NCBI GenBank assembly: GCA_001661515.1
Contig: LUVW01000015.1
Span: 474,973 to 538,972 of the forward strand
Direction: 5' to 3'
Source: Capniomyces stellatus
Taxonomy: Eukaryota; Kickxellomycota; Harpellomycetes; Harpellales; Legeriomycetaceae
Length of the DNA: 64,000 nt
The position numbers and the translations under genes were made by a program. Each line of letters starts with the position of its first letter. Position 1 is the first letter of the stretch. The notes under the pieces were generated by a model. That model was not told the origin of the DNA. It did no database searches and was given only the letters and a program-made list of their open reading frames with translations. This document shows positions 44,708 to 58,478 of this stretch, in pieces.

Positions 44708-47700
44708 ATGGAAACCACAAACATGTTCAAACTATCCACGATTTTGAATGGTCACAACGGAGATGTAAGTTGGCATACATTTTAGGTATATTTTTATTTT
44801 GGGTGTAAAAGAAAGAGCGGCGAGTGTGTGTCTACTGTTTTTTATTTTTTTCAAGAAGGGAAAGGTGCGTTGTCTGTTTGTTGTGCGGTGGATAAACAGC
44901 GAATACCAAACTTTGTAGGTTAGAGGCGTTACATCCTTAGACGAAGATACGATCATAACGGTGTCAAGAGATAAAACCGGAATGGTTTGGGTTAGGAAAG
45001 GAGCATTCTCTTTTGAATGCGAAAAGACTTTGATAGCACACGAAGGCTATGTAAACTCGGTAGCGGTGTTACAGCCGGGAGTAGAGAACAATAGAGGTAT
45101 GCGATATTGACGGTATCAAGATAGCCAAAAAAAAAAATACCACCGAGTAGTGAGTTGGGTATTTGAAGTGCTATATAACAGCAATAACGGTGATTGGAAT
45201 GTAGGATATGTTGTGACCGGGGGAGGTGATAGGCTCATGTACGTATGGGACATACAAGACTGTGCAGAGCCAAGGTATGCATTGGCGGGACACACGGACA
45301 ACGTTTGCACAATTCTGGGACTTAGAAACGGTGGGATAATTTCAGGCTCTTGGGACAAGTAGGTTTAAAAGTTGTAAATGTATATATATGTGCGTGTATT
45401 CATTTATAATGATGGCTTGAGAGCAATAGTTTATTTTTGGTGTAGTGTTTGGAATTGATATTTTACATTGCCTGTACAAAAAGCCAAAGGTTTCGGTTTG
45501 TTTTAAAAAAGAGGAAAAAAAAAATTGAATTGTTATGAGCATAGAACAGCAAAGATTTGGAATAATTGGGAGTGCACAGCAACTCTTGAAGGACACGAAA
45601 GCGCTGTTTGGGCGGTTCTAGAGCTTGCAGATGGAACAATACTAACAGGTATATATTTATATACATATATCAGAATTGAGGTCAAGAGATAATCTGAAAT
45701 CTGGGCTATAGTTCTTGGTAAAATCAATGATAATAATAATAAAAAACTTTGTGAATTGGGTTGTAGTCTATTAATTTGATGTTTGATATTTGATATTTGA
45801 TGTTTGTTTGTGTAGGATCTGCTGACAAGACTATAAGAAGATGGAGGGAAGGGAAGACCATTCAAAAATATTTAGGACACGAGGACTGTGTTCGATCATT
45901 AACTTTACACCCTTCAGGAAACTTTGTTTCAGCAGCGAATGACGGGTAAGGCTTGAATCTGAACCAAATACGAGTGGACTAACTAGAAATAGACTACAAA
46001 TAAGAAATATGATCGTAGTTATGACATGCACGTATGGTATGTACATGTTATAGGGCGTTGATGATGTGGGCGCTGAATGGAGAATGTTTGATGAAAATGT
46101 ATGGACATGAGTCTTTTGTCTATTCGTTGGGTGCGTTATCAACGGGGGAGCTGGTGTCGTCGTCTGAAGACAGGACGGTCCGTGTATGGAAAGGCAAGTA
46201 ACCAACAACACACGTATATTATTTGGAGAGTTAAGGAGGAGGAGGGAATAGAAAAGTATAAAAAAAAAAAAGGTGAAAATATGGTTTTGCAGGATTTTTT
46301 TTTTCTATACTTATTTTTGGGTGGGTGTTGGTATAATAGGAGAAAAAAATGTACAAACGTTGGTACTGCCAGCAACGTCGATATGGAGTGTGTCTGTGAT
46401 GAGCAACGACGACATAATCTGCGGTACAAGCGATAGAAACGCATATGTGTTTACTAGAGAAGCTGAGAGACAGGCGGATGTGGACCAAATGGTTCAATTT
46501 AACGAAGCGAATGCTGGGTTTGCTGTTTCAAAGTAACTTGGAAAAAGCGATATCCTGATTATCTATTATAAAACGGGATCACATGAATGATGATGGGTGC
46601 TGGACTAGTAGATCCAACAACCAATGTGATTGTTATACATGTAATTAATAGGAAAACAATGGATAAAGTTAATGCGGATAAACTGCCTGGTATGGAGAGA
46701 TTGCTTGAGCCTGGTTAGTTTATCTTCCATCTGGATCAGATAAAATGTTTAGAAATGAAATGAAATAAAAAACTATAACGAGTTGATTGGTTGATTGATT
46801 GAATGGTTGAATGGTTATTAAGATGATTGTGTATACGATTTGTAGGCAAAAAGGATCAACAAGTGGTAATGGTGAGGAACGAGTCTGAAGTAGAAGCGCA
46901 CCAGTGGGATGCTTCATCTTCAACGTGGCTAAAAGTAGGAGTAGTTACGGATGCGGTAGGCCAAGAACGTAAACAGCTGTATGAAGGAGTAGAATACGAC
47001 TATGTATTTTCAGTTGACTTGGAAGATGGAGCTCCAATGAGAAAGCTTCCTTACAACGTAACCGGTAATAAAATCAACAACTGTAACAGCAGTTTAGAGT
47101 ACAATGCTGTTTTTTTATTTATTTATTGTTCTAATCTTAACTTTAGTCTGCTTAAAACAAACATATGTATGTATACAAGAGGTTTGAAAACAGCAATGTA
47201 GACGTGGCAGTCGAGTTGGACCAATAAACATGACGGCTTTTGTTTAACTCTTTTTGTTTAATTATTATTGTTTATTAGAAAATCCATACTCGGCGGCACA
47301 AAGATTTATAAACAAAAACAATCTTAACCAAGATTCGCTTGACGAAATTGCAAAGTTTATTATTTCAAATACAGAGGGCGTTCAGATTGATTCGAATACC
47401 GGGTCATATGATCCGTTCACAGGTGGGAATAGATATGTTCCAGCAGACGAACAGAATACCGGGCCTAATCCACAAGCAGCCAGTAACAGATACAGTCCAC
47501 CAGTAAGTAGAGCGTGAGGAGTGTTTTTTATTTTATTTTATTTTATTTTGTTTTGTTTATCTGGCTATGCAATGAGTTGACTTTTTTTCTTTTTACTGTT
47601 TTTTAATGTTGGTTGTGTAAAAATAAATGTAAATGTAAATATAAACGTGTGGAATTGAGTAGAAAAGCTATTCGTTTATGGTTTCAGGAAATCCAGTACA

Positions 47701-48535
47701 GATACTGCGCAAGTATACCGAGTTCAATGAGATGCTGTTGGGGAAACGAGATCAAGGGGCGTTAGGACTGTCGGAAATGGGGGAGGTGAAGGCGTTATGC
47801 GAGACACTGGGTGTTGCAAGCAACTTGGGTTCGGGTGGGGTGACAAAGGGGCAGATAGCAGCGTTGATGAAGACGAGCAGCGATTGGCCGGCAGAAAACA
47901 GATTTCCGAGCCTGGACTTGCTGAGGCTGGTGGTGTACCGAGTAAGCGGAAAGGAGGAGCTAGTAGAGGGGATTCTGGGGGGTTTGGGGCTGATGGAGTG
48001 TATGCAACGGGTGTTTTTGGTTGATGTGGCGCAGTTGGGGAGTAAAGATTGGCTGAATGGAACTGGAGTGCAAGTGAGAATGACAATGGCGATTCGGTTT
48101 GTAGTGAATATGTTTAATACGAAGGTGGGGTTGGATGTTGTAAGGCAGAACTATGCGCAGTTGGTGGAGTTTGTACAGGCGATTGGGGTTGTCAATGTCA
48201 ACAAAAACGTGATGTTGGCTCTATCAACTTTGGTTTTGAACATGGCTGTCTTTGTGTCTATCGATAAGCAGGCGCGTGCTGCGTTCGATAGCGTTTTTGA
48301 CCCGTTTTTAGGCTCTGTTATTGAGCTTCTCAAGCTCGTCGTTGAAAGCGCTGATAACGATGTTTTGCTGAGACTGGTAAACGTGATTGGCGTTTTCATC
48401 TCCATCGACTATGTACGGTTTAAAAAGATTTGCTTGGACTTTAGCGCATTGGACTTTTTGGCATTTATTTCTGCCGAACAGTATTCTGATACCTTGTCAA
48501 AGACGTGTGACTCTATTGCTGCGTTGTTAAGCTAG
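44708..48535 (+). CDS. DOA1: PLAA/Doa1 (Ufd3): WD40-PFU-PUL ubiquitin-binding Cdc48 cofactor
   Basis: Doa1/PLAA binds ubiquitin and the ATPase Cdc48/p97 and keeps ubiquitin pools and membrane-protein sorting in order. Eleven exons are 44708-44764, 44919-45096, 45151-45358, 45545-45648, 45816-45945, 46054-46193, 46340-46532, 46652-46713, 46846-47064, 47279-47502 and 47663-48535. They join in phase to 795 aa, the same length as human PLAA. WD40 repeats fill about residues 1-300 (SRDKTGMVWV, GGGDRLMYVWD, SADKTIRRWR, SSEDRTVRVWK, SDRNAYVF). The PFU domain is at about 355-480 (ENPYSAAQRFINKNNL) and the PUL domain fills about 510-795. The intron after 46193 needs a GC donor (GGCAAGT). The exon 3 acceptor could be 45169 instead of 45151, and both keep frame. 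Confidence 0.93.
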
Positions 48536-48902
48536 TTTTATGTGCGTTCGCTTTACTGTTCTTTTTTTTTTTTTTTTTTTTTTCTTTCTCACCCGTTTTT
48601 TCTTTTTCTTTTTTTTTATTTACTTGGTATTTATTTTAAAAACTACAAGAATAACAATGTTTCATAAAATAAAATTAAATCAATTAAACATAAAAAGTAC
48701 AATAATGCTAAAACGTGGTTTATTATATTGATATATATATGATAATATAAACTAAAGAAAGCAGAACAAAATAAAACAAAACAAAATAAAATGAAATAAT
48801 GCAACATCAAAACCAAAACAAACTAAAAACGAAAAAAAAAAAAAAACAGCAATAGCAATAATAGTAATAATGATAAAGGAACCAGGTGGTGAAAAACAAA
48901 GA
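48536..48902. other. Convergent 3' intergenic region
   Basis: PLAA (plus) and the MIT-domain gene (minus) converge here. It consists of long T runs (48560-48620) and AAAACAAAATAAAA-type repeats (48760-48850) that can serve as 3' end signals on both strands. Confidence 0.6.
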
Positions 48903-51900
48903 CTAATCATTGATCCACTCTCGTAGTCGCTTGACGTGTTTGTATAAAAGCGCGTGGATGTCACGAATAATCCAGGGCAGCAGAACGGTGTTCAGCCAAT
49001 CAGATAGCCTCTGCAGTCTATAGAAGAGGGCAATAGGAACAAACCCAGTCAGTAACTTTTTAGTTTGGTGCCTAGCAACCATCAACATTGCCTCGCCAAC
49101 TACAGCAGCTGACTCGTTAATTCCCAGCCCCACATTCAAAGCTGGCAATGGAATCACAGTACTCAGTTGGTCACCAAGAGTGTGAGAGTTGTTGTTGTTG
49201 TTGTTGTTGTTACTTGGTTTGTGGGAGCTTTGGTTGAGAATAAAGGTGAAAAAGGAGTTGATTGGAATGGCGGGTGTTAGTGGAGAGTTTAGTGACAACA
49301 TTATGTTTGGACCTGACTTTGAACTGGCAGTAGGTTGGCCGGCATTTCCAACTGGACTGGTGGCGGTTGGGATTGATCCAGAGCCAGCCATTATACCGTT
49401 GCCATTGAAGCTGGGCAGCCTGATCAACATACTTTTCCTTGGTTTGTGGGCAAGGGTGGCAGACTTGTGGGATATTTCGATGCTGTTCTGCCTTTCATTT
49501 ACCTTTCGGCCGTGGACCAAATAGATCTTTTCTGATATTTCAGGCACGGCGCTTACTTGGGCAAAATAAACCAACCACTTTTCTACCTGGACCACCAAAC
49601 TCAAGAGCTGTTTAAGCAGTGTTGAGTAGTTTGTTGAGTCGTCCACCTTCTCCTTGTTTATGTTTGAGTAAATGCGATCAACAGACTTGCCCAGCCTTCC
49701 CAGCGTCTTGAACCTCAACGTTGACGACTTTACAGGTTTTCCGGTTGACGCCATCCTTGAAGGTGGGAAATGATCCCTTGACCCTTCTTGACCCAAAGTA
49801 TCCATTTCTCGGTAAGGAGAGTTGGCGCCTGTTTCCCCAGTCACCAATCCAAACCCAAACCCTAAACCTTTGGGCAAACTGTTGGACTCGACTCTAGTGT
49901 TGATACTGGTATTGGTATTGGTATTGGTATTGGTGTTGGTATTGGTGTTGGTATTGGTGTTGGTGTTGATGCTATTAGAGTGGCTGAGCTTATACTTGGC
50001 ACTGGAAGTAATCTTTTTGCCAGAGTCGTTGTTGGGTTTATGAATAGCACCGCTTTCAACCGACGAATATTTTCTGCTATGTGTCCTAGCTGAGGTTGCG
50101 GGACTCGTGGCAGAGTCTGGCTTGGTTGCGGACTCTCTACTGCTGATTGTGTCCTTTGTGCCATCATCAGCCAGAGCACCTCCCTCTATTATGGTATCGA
50201 TTCTGTCGGTCTGCGCCACAATAGACTCTTTGCGGCTGTGCACCAGCATGTTGTTTGAGCCTGAAAATGTTCCTGACTGTGTTTGCGGAATAAACTTTAA
50301 TTTTTTGCTCATAGACTTGCGCACCGACTCTGTGGCTGCTTCCATGTCCAGCAGCCATTCAGAAACATCCTGGCATGTTTTGTACAGCAGATCCAGCTCC
50401 TGCTGCTTATACAGCTCATAGTTCCTTCTAATAAGATCCTGGTCCAAACTCCGAGAAACTGACCCTGATACAATCCCCGACTGCTTTTCACTACTTGGAC
50501 TTTTATCATTTACACTGTCATTTTTATCCCTGACTTTGTTCTTATCCTTGTCTTTGCTATTATTCTCCATATCTATAAACTGCGATTCAATTGAACAAAT
50601 CAATGGCGACACTTGATCAACCAACTGCGCATTTGCTGGCAACAAATACGAAATATCTGGAAACCTGAGCTGCTCTACTTCTGCAAGCACTGGAAGCAGC
50701 CGGTTAATCGCTGCTAACTTTGTTTCTATTGCTGGGAATCTAACCCCGGTTTGGTACCACACTTTTCTTGACAGGAACATTCTTGATGTCAAGTACGATC
50801 CCTTTTGCGTCATTGACTGCACTATCAGCCGAATTAGCCAAAATGGTTTAAGTGGCGACTCTGCCTTTGTCTCGATACTCTGGTGGATCAACAGATCATC
50901 TTCACTCTCGCCTCTTGCATCCGTTTCTGTATCAAACAACGAAAAACCTCCGTGCGTCTCTGGCAGTGTCAATGTGTCGTAATGGAATCTATTTGTTGGC
51001 ACCTCGCCCTCAACAAAAGAATACGAATTTCCATTTGAATTTGAATTTCCATTTGAATTTGAATTTCCATTTGAATTTGAATTTCCATTTGAATTTGTGT
51101 CTCCATTTAAGTTTCCATTTACATTTACATTTACATTTCCATTTGAATTTGAATTTGAATTTGAATTTGAATCTGGATTCGAGTTTGAATTTGAAGGCCC
51201 AATTATTGTTGATAAAGTCAACCGATTCTGATTTAAAAGTTCTTTGTTCTCCCTTTCTGATTTCAGTTTCAGTTTCAGTTTCAGTTTCAAGTCCAAGTCC
51301 AAGTCCAAGTCTAAGTCCATATCCATATCCATATCCATATCCATATCCATATCCATACACACGTTCATATTCATGTTGTCAACTTTTACATTTACATTTT
51401 CTTTATCCTTTTCATTTCCTATTACTTTTTCTTCATTATTCAAATCAGTTTCTAGATTTTCTTGGTCATTTTCCGTCATGTACTTGTTTTTGCTTTTACT
51501 CTTGCTTTTACTCTTGCTCCTGCTCCTGCTTCTGCTCCTGCTTGTGCTTGTATTTGTACTATTTTCTCTGTTTTTACTCTGATGTGCACTTTTTACTTGA
51601 TCTTTGCTTGTAGACCGACCAAAATCCATATTAATTTTTCCATTTTCTGTTAATTTTTCCAATACCTTCTCCGCTTCCTGAACATCTTTGACTGGTATTG
51701 TATGATTTTCGGGCCCAACTTGCTCACTTGTATTCGGGTTTGAATCTTGTTTCAAGTCTTTATATTTGGATTTGAGATTGAGATTGGAACTGGTCAAATC
51801 TAAATTAGTACTGTCATCATCCTCGTTTGCATGCACATTTATACGGCTGTTGGGTAAGTGGTTGTCATTAGGACTTTCGAGTGCCAATGAGCCACTTTCA

Positions 51901-54171
51901 TATGCTGTTTGATTGCCTTTGGAACTTTCCTTTCCATCATTACTGTTGCTTTCACCATTTCCAATCTGATCTGGACCCATTTCTGGACCCAACTCGCTCC
52001 AGCTGATATTATGTCCGTTTTCAATCAGCTTGCTTTTCAGCGCCTCGCCAAGATCCGGCGAATTGCCAAACTCCATCAACGGCAGTGGCTTGCGTACCTT
52101 TGTGGTATACCCCAGCAACTTTATCGACATTTCGTTGCTCTCGTTCTTCAGCATTTGAGGGTTATGTCCACTCATAGGCAATGTTTTGGTTATCCTTATT
52201 GGTGAAAAATTGACGTTTGGACTCCTGTTGCTGAACGCATTTGCTGTCATGGTAGCATTACAGGCCAAATCTGCACTCGTACTATTTGACCGGCTGGAAT
52301 CCACCCTTCTCGTTTCTCTAATCCCAAGTCCTTTTACCCCCTCAACAATTCCTACTCCTACTCCTGCTCCTATTCCCAACCCCCGCTTGCTGTCCAGTTC
52401 AGGTGTTTCTGGTCGTGTTATTATTTCCATTGAACTTTCATAATTCACGTCACTTCTATATCCTATAAATCCCTTCTTGTTCTCGATAACCACCATTGGC
52501 TCAATAGCTTCACCCTTATCAATCTTCTCATAGTCAAGATGTATAGCCAACTCGTTGGATCGCTTCACTAGTCCACCTTTTATTTGAACAGCTTTATCCA
52601 CTCCTGCTAATATTCTTTCTTTTTCCTTTTCGTTTACTTTTTCTTTTTCCTTGACTTTTTCTTTTTCCTTGACTTTATTTACAACACTGTCTATTTCTAA
52701 TGAAGGTGACGGGATATACTCCATTGCTTCAAGTAGATTTAGACTTGGCACTTCTCCACTATCACCATCACCATCACCATCGCCATACTCCTTCAACCCC
52801 CTCCCCTTCAACCCAGCCCTGTACTTGCTGCTATCCATCGACTTTCCCCCAATGCTCTTACTGCCTACATAATTCGCCCCATTGTAACTATCAACTTCCA
52901 CATAATTGTTCCTTATATTATTCACATTTATCCTCCCATGGCTCACTTCTGTCTCCTTGGATCTAAGCCCCTCGCTACTATCCATCACTGCACTACTAAA
53001 CATTCTATCCTTCAGCACCTCGTTGCTCTTGTTTGTAAAAAACTCTTTGATTCGACTCACTCGCTCAACCGATGGCGAGCTACTAATCATATTCTCTACC
53101 GGCTTCCTAATCTCTCCATGTCCATCCCTCTGTCCCCCCATTAAAAATTCCAGTGTCTTGTTTGACTGCATGCTCTCCTCTTCTAACCTGCTCTTTATCA
53201 TCTCAGAGTACTTTTCTGACACCACATTAGACTTTGACCTATCCAACTCTATTCACACAAAACATCATTTTTATTTATTTTCTATTTATTTTTTTCTATT
53301 ACTTTTTATATAATATTGCATTTAATTTTAAACAACCTAACCCCCCCCCCCTCCCCCCTTTCTCCCACTCATTTTCATACTATTTACCTTTGGTTAATAG
53401 AGTCTCCCCGACACGTCCCGGCTTGTTCTCCTTTCCCCAGTTTTCCTTGTAATACCCTACAATTCCCCTTGAATACGACCCTACCGCCCCCTTTCCAGCA
53501 CTTTTAACCCCATTTGACTCGGGTCGAAACTTCAACTCTGAAGTATTCTTATTTGTATTTGTATTTTTATGCGCCAACCTACCCTCTAAATTATTCGTGT
53601 AATCGCCTGTTTTTGCTATTGGACTTGGTGGGTATGCTATACCACCTGTCAATCCATGTATATTTGTTTTTAGCGACTTCATCCCACTTATCATATCCCC
53701 CCCCTTATAAAGCCGAATCTCCTCCTCATTTGCTATATGTCCGTGCGATTTGTGGTTTGACTTCATTTTTACGCTTTCCTGAATCCCTCGTGGCTGGTCC
53801 TGTTTCTGCTGGTTGTTCGTTAGCTGAAATGCTTTCAACACGCTTACCCTGTCTGAATATGTCTTCTGGAAATGCAACAGCTTTTCTCGACTCTCATACT
53901 CTGTTGTTTGCTCCAAAACCAGCCTCAGCGTGTCCACCGCCTCTTTATACGCCAGCGTGGCTTCTCTTATCTGCCCACGGTTGTCAAGCGCCACTGCTAA
54001 CTGCGCCTTTCTCAGTGCCAATGTCAACAAAAATCTAAATGACCGTGACCCATTTTGCTCTCCCGCAACCGAGCTCGAGCCCCCTACTCTGAAGCTATTC
54101 TCCTGCTGTGAAATGGCCCTAACCACCTCTGCCGAATTCTTTGTTTGCTTACCGCTATCCTTACTCTCCAT
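48903..54171 (-). CDS. Large fungal MIT-domain protein
   Basis: MIT domains bind ESCRT-III tails and target proteins to endosomes. Two minus-strand exons, 54171-53388 and 53248-48903, join in phase (1 base over) to 1709 aa. The MIT helices lie at about residues 45-115 (TLALRKAQLAVALDNRG, then EATLAYKEAVDTLRLVLEQT). A second conserved-looking block at about 1060-1130 (PFWLIRLIVQSM, YLTSRMFLSRKVWYQTGV) and a helix (LYKTCQDVSEWLLDME, about 1210) match what I recall of uncharacterised fungal MIT proteins. The last 60 residues are a hydrophobic/aromatic helical stretch (LLTGFVPIALFYRLQRLSDW). Between them the chain is Ser/Asn-rich, with Asn-Thr, Asn-Ser-Gly, Met-Asp and Leu-Lys repeats. The intron contains a poly-C tract on the plus strand near 53341. 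The precise role is unknown. Confidence 0.82.
49903..49972. repeat. TTGGTA/TTGGTG hexamer repeat coding Asn-Thr
   Basis: About eleven units encode an Asn-Thr run in the MIT-domain protein. It has the same unit and the same dipeptide as the 32-unit array in the Rco1-like gene. Confidence 0.9.
51022..51190. repeat. Degenerate hexamer repeat coding Asn-Ser/Asn-Gly
   Basis: Units built on TTTGAA and TTTCCA alternate in higher-order blocks of about 18 bp (TTTCCATTTGAATTTGAA). They encode Asn-Ser-Asn-Ser-Asn-Gly repeats on the minus strand, within the disordered part of the MIT protein. Confidence 0.85.
51262..51357. repeat. Three hexamer arrays coding Met-Asp, Leu-Asp and Leu-Lys runs
   Basis: On the minus strand ATGGAT-type units give about six Met-Asp pairs, then CTTGGA-type units give four Leu-Asp pairs, then CTGAAA units give four Leu-Lys pairs. 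The result is a strictly alternating hydrophobic/charged peptide that switches from acidic to basic. Confidence 0.9.
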
Positions 54172-57100
54172 AGCTGATAACTTTATACTATTATCTCACC
54201 TTGCTCAATTTATCTACTTTTCTTCTTTTTATTTATGCGATATTAACCCCTACCGTATTCCTACATGTACAATACCAATCCAAGTTATAATTTATTTTTT
54301 TAATTGGAATATAAAAAAAATATAAACACAGATCGCCCGTTCCCCTCTGATGCTTTCGCAAACACCAGTCAATACATATGGCTCCCATTTTCTTTTTGTT
54401 CAATCTACATTAAACAAAGTTCATACTCAAGCTCGCCTTGGATTTTTACTTGGATCGCTTAGAACTTACTCTTTTGTGGTCGCAAACTGTAAATCTGTGT
54501 ATCCCAATTGTATTCGCGCCTTTTACCGCATAGATGCCTCTTAATGCTTTCTTCTCTTTAATTTCCTTTTTTGTAATTCGCTTCCTTTTGTTTAATCTAC
54601 CCTATGCATCATTTGATCGTTTTCTCTTATTCCTGCAAATCTAAACTCCTACCAATTCACCTATTACAAATCCGCCCCCTGTTTATGTATATCTGTCGTT
54701 TGGTGCAAGTCGCTTCTCAACTAACGGATATTGTTTCGCTAAGCCTTAGATTGAATTCGTCTGATTACTTTAGCTACGTGCAATTAAATCCCCACTTTCC
54801 TCAACAGCGATTCTCCCTCCAAATAAAAACGCATAAAAACAACGTCTGGTAACTTTCAATCTATAGTTTCCGTATGTTTTCGACCTGTGCGTGATCTGTA
54901 TATATGCTTTTTGATTGTTCGCTGTACGCTATACTAATCCCCCTTCTAGATGTGTAAATCTTCCTACTGTTGCCAGTGTCTAGATGCTGCTTTCTAAATT
55001 CACGTCTATTATTTCGGTTCTAATACTTGGTGGTATCTGTACTTGCTGCTACCTACTCTTTGTGGTTGGCTTGTGTGGAAACCTTTTTCCTTCGTAAAAT
55101 AAGGGGAAAAAAACTATTGTCGGTTATATACTGTTCTGACTTTGCAAACGTTTGGGAAAGACAACACATTAACTTGTCTGCTTTTAAAAATAAAAACAAA
55201 TTATATATAATTGTTTGTATGCGTTTATTTGTGTATAAGCTTTTAAAGTTGGTATTCTAGTTCATTTATTCCAAGCCTGTCTATTCCTTGTTTTGAATCT
55301 ATTATAAGCTCTTTTAGTAACGAATTGTATAAAATAACTGCATTTATAATCCCATCAGAGCTTTTTAGTACTTTTTTTTGTATTGAATTCTACTCAAAAC
55401 AATTTGATTAGCTTAAATACTAGGGAATTTAATTTTATTGTGCTGGATTTATTTTCAACATTATATTTTACCTCTACTTTCTTGTAGTATTTTTATCTCT
55501 GGATTTTTTTAAATCGATTTTCACATCCTCAATCAAAATGTTTATCCTTTCCATTTACTCTATTCACTCTCCTAATGACGTTATTACTTGATTACTTTAT
55601 TGCATTGCTCTATTTACATCTGTTACAACAATTAGACTTCAAAGCTCAGACATCAGAAAAATACATTTGCTACTAGCCTTTATTATCTAATATTCACTAG
55701 TACCATTAAGCCTGCCATTGCCCATATCTTTACCTTTTTAATGTAAGAAAACATGACAAACCACACATCCACTTTGACACAAAGTATAACTCAGGCTCAA
55801 GCTAATCAGCTAATACAAAATATAGGCATTAAGGTTGTTCAAAAACACACGGGAATTATCAATCAATGTCACCCCTAAATTAGTTGAGAATCATCCTTTT
55901 AATTTGTTTTATTCATTGCAAATAAAATCAACCACATAAAAAATGGATTATGTAAAAAAACGAGTCACTTTTACATAAAAGTAATAAAATATAATATTTC
56001 GAGTCCGATTCGGCGTTTTTTTAAGAAAAACACTTTGGAGACAAAAAGATGTTGAACCTCTTAATACTGCACTCAACATCTTTAATATAAACTTCAAGCA
56101 TTTTTTTTAATATACTAGTCCGACTGCTAATTGAGCACCACAATATACCCCTATATTTAAAACTACGATGGACATGCACCATGCAAATCGAATAACAAAC
56201 TACACTTTTTTGGTCCCTAATGTCTGGAAATGCTTTTGCTTTGGAAAACCTAGAACATCTCGCAACTTTATAAACATGTATAAGGACATGTCTTTATGCA
56301 CTTTGCCAACCCTTTTGCAGCTTTTAATAGATAAATAAATATAAATGTCTATCTTATATCAACAAAAGCTAATAACTTGATTCCAATTAAGAAAAAAACT
56401 TGACTCACAATAATAATAATAAAAATTTAACTCACAATAATAAAATAAATTTTAAACTTCAGCCAAAAGCCACAAGTTGGGTGGGATGTGTTTGGAATAA
56501 CGTGTCAAGTTATAAGCCTTTGTCGATTAATTTGTAAATCTGGCTATTTGAACATGAAGATCCATTTTTAATAAAAAATATCAGCATCTATTTTAATGTG
56601 TGGATGGGGATGTTTTCCAATCGGTTATAAATAAATTTCTGGCATAAAGCCTTCAACCGATTTTGTTTTTGGCTTTAATGTTGGAGCATGTTCCAAATTT
56701 TAATTATTGATTTCGTGTAAATAGAAATTGCTTTTCAGCTCCAAATAAAGTATGCTACTACAGGATATCTACGCTATAAAATCTTAAAGCCAGGTCTATT
56801 TGATTAATACCATGCAATCACAAACAGTTAAAAAAAAAATCAAAAGAGTGAACCAAAATAATATGGTAGTAAAAATGCTAACCCTCCCTCCCCCCTCGCT
56901 GACAGGGAGTATAAGCATGTTGGAATCAATTGATGCTGAACGATGGCTCTAGCCTGTTTAGTATAAACAAACCGACAACAACAACAATAACGGCAAACTA
57001 GAAAGTTGGACAAACTAATTAATATAATGGATTTCTAACCTCAACAATACCATATGCAATTATGGCTGCCATTTCAAAGCTTTTAGATATTATGTACAGC

Positions 57101-57253
57101 TCAAAAGTATAAGAAAAAAACAATAAATCAATGCCCAACAACACCCATACCCTAGTGAATCTAATAGTATATAGACAAATAATACGATTCAAGTGGATCC
57201 ATCGGCTGCCAACTGTGCTTTTCAAACCCAGTCTGACTTTCACTGCACGCCAT
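54172..57253. other. 3.1 kb region between MIT and RBMX2 genes
   Basis: This is the promoter side of the MIT-domain gene and the 3' side of RBMX2. Short plus-strand frames occur at 54350-54544, 54604-54852 (82 codons) and 55027-55260. The part at 54340-54900 is less AT-rich than its surroundings, which may point to an unrecognised exon or UTR. None matches a family I know. The rest (55260-57000) is AT-rich and featureless, with a C-rich patch at 56882-56897. Confidence 0.45.
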
Positions 57254-58445
57254 CTAACTTCGGCTACGGCTCCTTTTACGATACTTGCGACTGGTATATT
57301 CATCTTCATGTCCTCTACGATGCCTCTCATCACCACGGGAACGACCTCTTTCGCTGTCTCTACCGCTACCCCTATCGCGATATTTATGGTCATCACCTCT
57401 ACTGGTGGCTGTTCTGCGATCTCTCTCGCGGCTCGGACTTCTACTACGTTCTCTACGATACCTATTCCTATCTGAACTTTCTCTGTGTCTGTGTTCTCTG
57501 CTGTATACCTTATCTCTGCTTTGACTCCTATTACGACCCTTACTATTACTGCGGTCTTTGGTGTCAAACTTATGTCTTTCAAAGCTTGTTGATCGACTTT
57601 GACTTCGATGTGATCTTTTCTTTGTTGTTTTTACTGAACCTTCTTTCTTGAACCTTTCCTCAGTATCTCCATTTTTGCTTTTACTTTTACTTTTGCTTTT
57701 ACTTTTATTTTTACTTCTATTTTTATCTTTCGATAGTTTCTCAAAGAGATAGTCTGCCATTGGGTCGTCTATATCTATTCCGAGCTGAGCCAACTGTGTA
57801 GCTCTGTCGCCTCCGCCTTCATCACCTGATTCTGCTTTACCACATTTTTTAAAATTAGGTGTTTAGTCTGCAGTTGATTAACCAAATTTAACGCAAACCA
57901 ATTGTCTGCCTCATACATCGGTTGCCATTGACTTAAATCAGAGCCTTAAATTCTATAATAAAAGAAGGCATGCGCTAGACCCAAATATCTTACCTTCTAT
58001 CGGCTTCGGAATTGCATTCATAGTTGGTCCGACCTCGGACTCTTCTGCTCCCTCAACATTAGGCCGTCTATAGTTCTTTACATGATCAACCCGCAAAACC
58101 CTACCAATAACCTACATTTTATAAATAATTGCCATACTTTAATTCTATGTGTACAAAGGAAAATGAGAGGGGGACAAGTAAAGCTTAAAAAATGCGACAT
58201 CTAAACACGCCACATTTACTGTGCCGCATTTAACAACTTACTTTAGCACCATTTAAATTATCAACAGCTAAAATCGTGCTTTTTTGATTCTCGTACTGTA
58301 GAAATGCAAAGCCTTTGGATTTTTTGGTATCTTTGTCTTTTATTAAATTGATATCCACTACCTCACCATATCTAATTAAACATTGGAAATTTGTCAGTAT
58401 ATGTTCTTGGTAGCAGTAACGGCAACAGTAGTGGTAGTGGTGGTA

Positions 58446-58478
<33 letters not shown>

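Noticed and set aside
46560..46651. Box C/D snoRNA in a PLAA intron (ATGATGA near 46585)
   Set aside because: No CTGA box D follows at a proper distance and no terminal stem is seen.
54604..54852. 82-codon plus-strand frame upstream of the MIT gene
   Set aside because: The composition is plausible but there is no family match, no supporting exons and no neighbour logic.
57019..57582. 187-aa minus-strand ORF next to RBMX2
   Set aside because: It reads the RS-rich last exon of RBMX2 in another frame; the simple codon pattern keeps several frames open.
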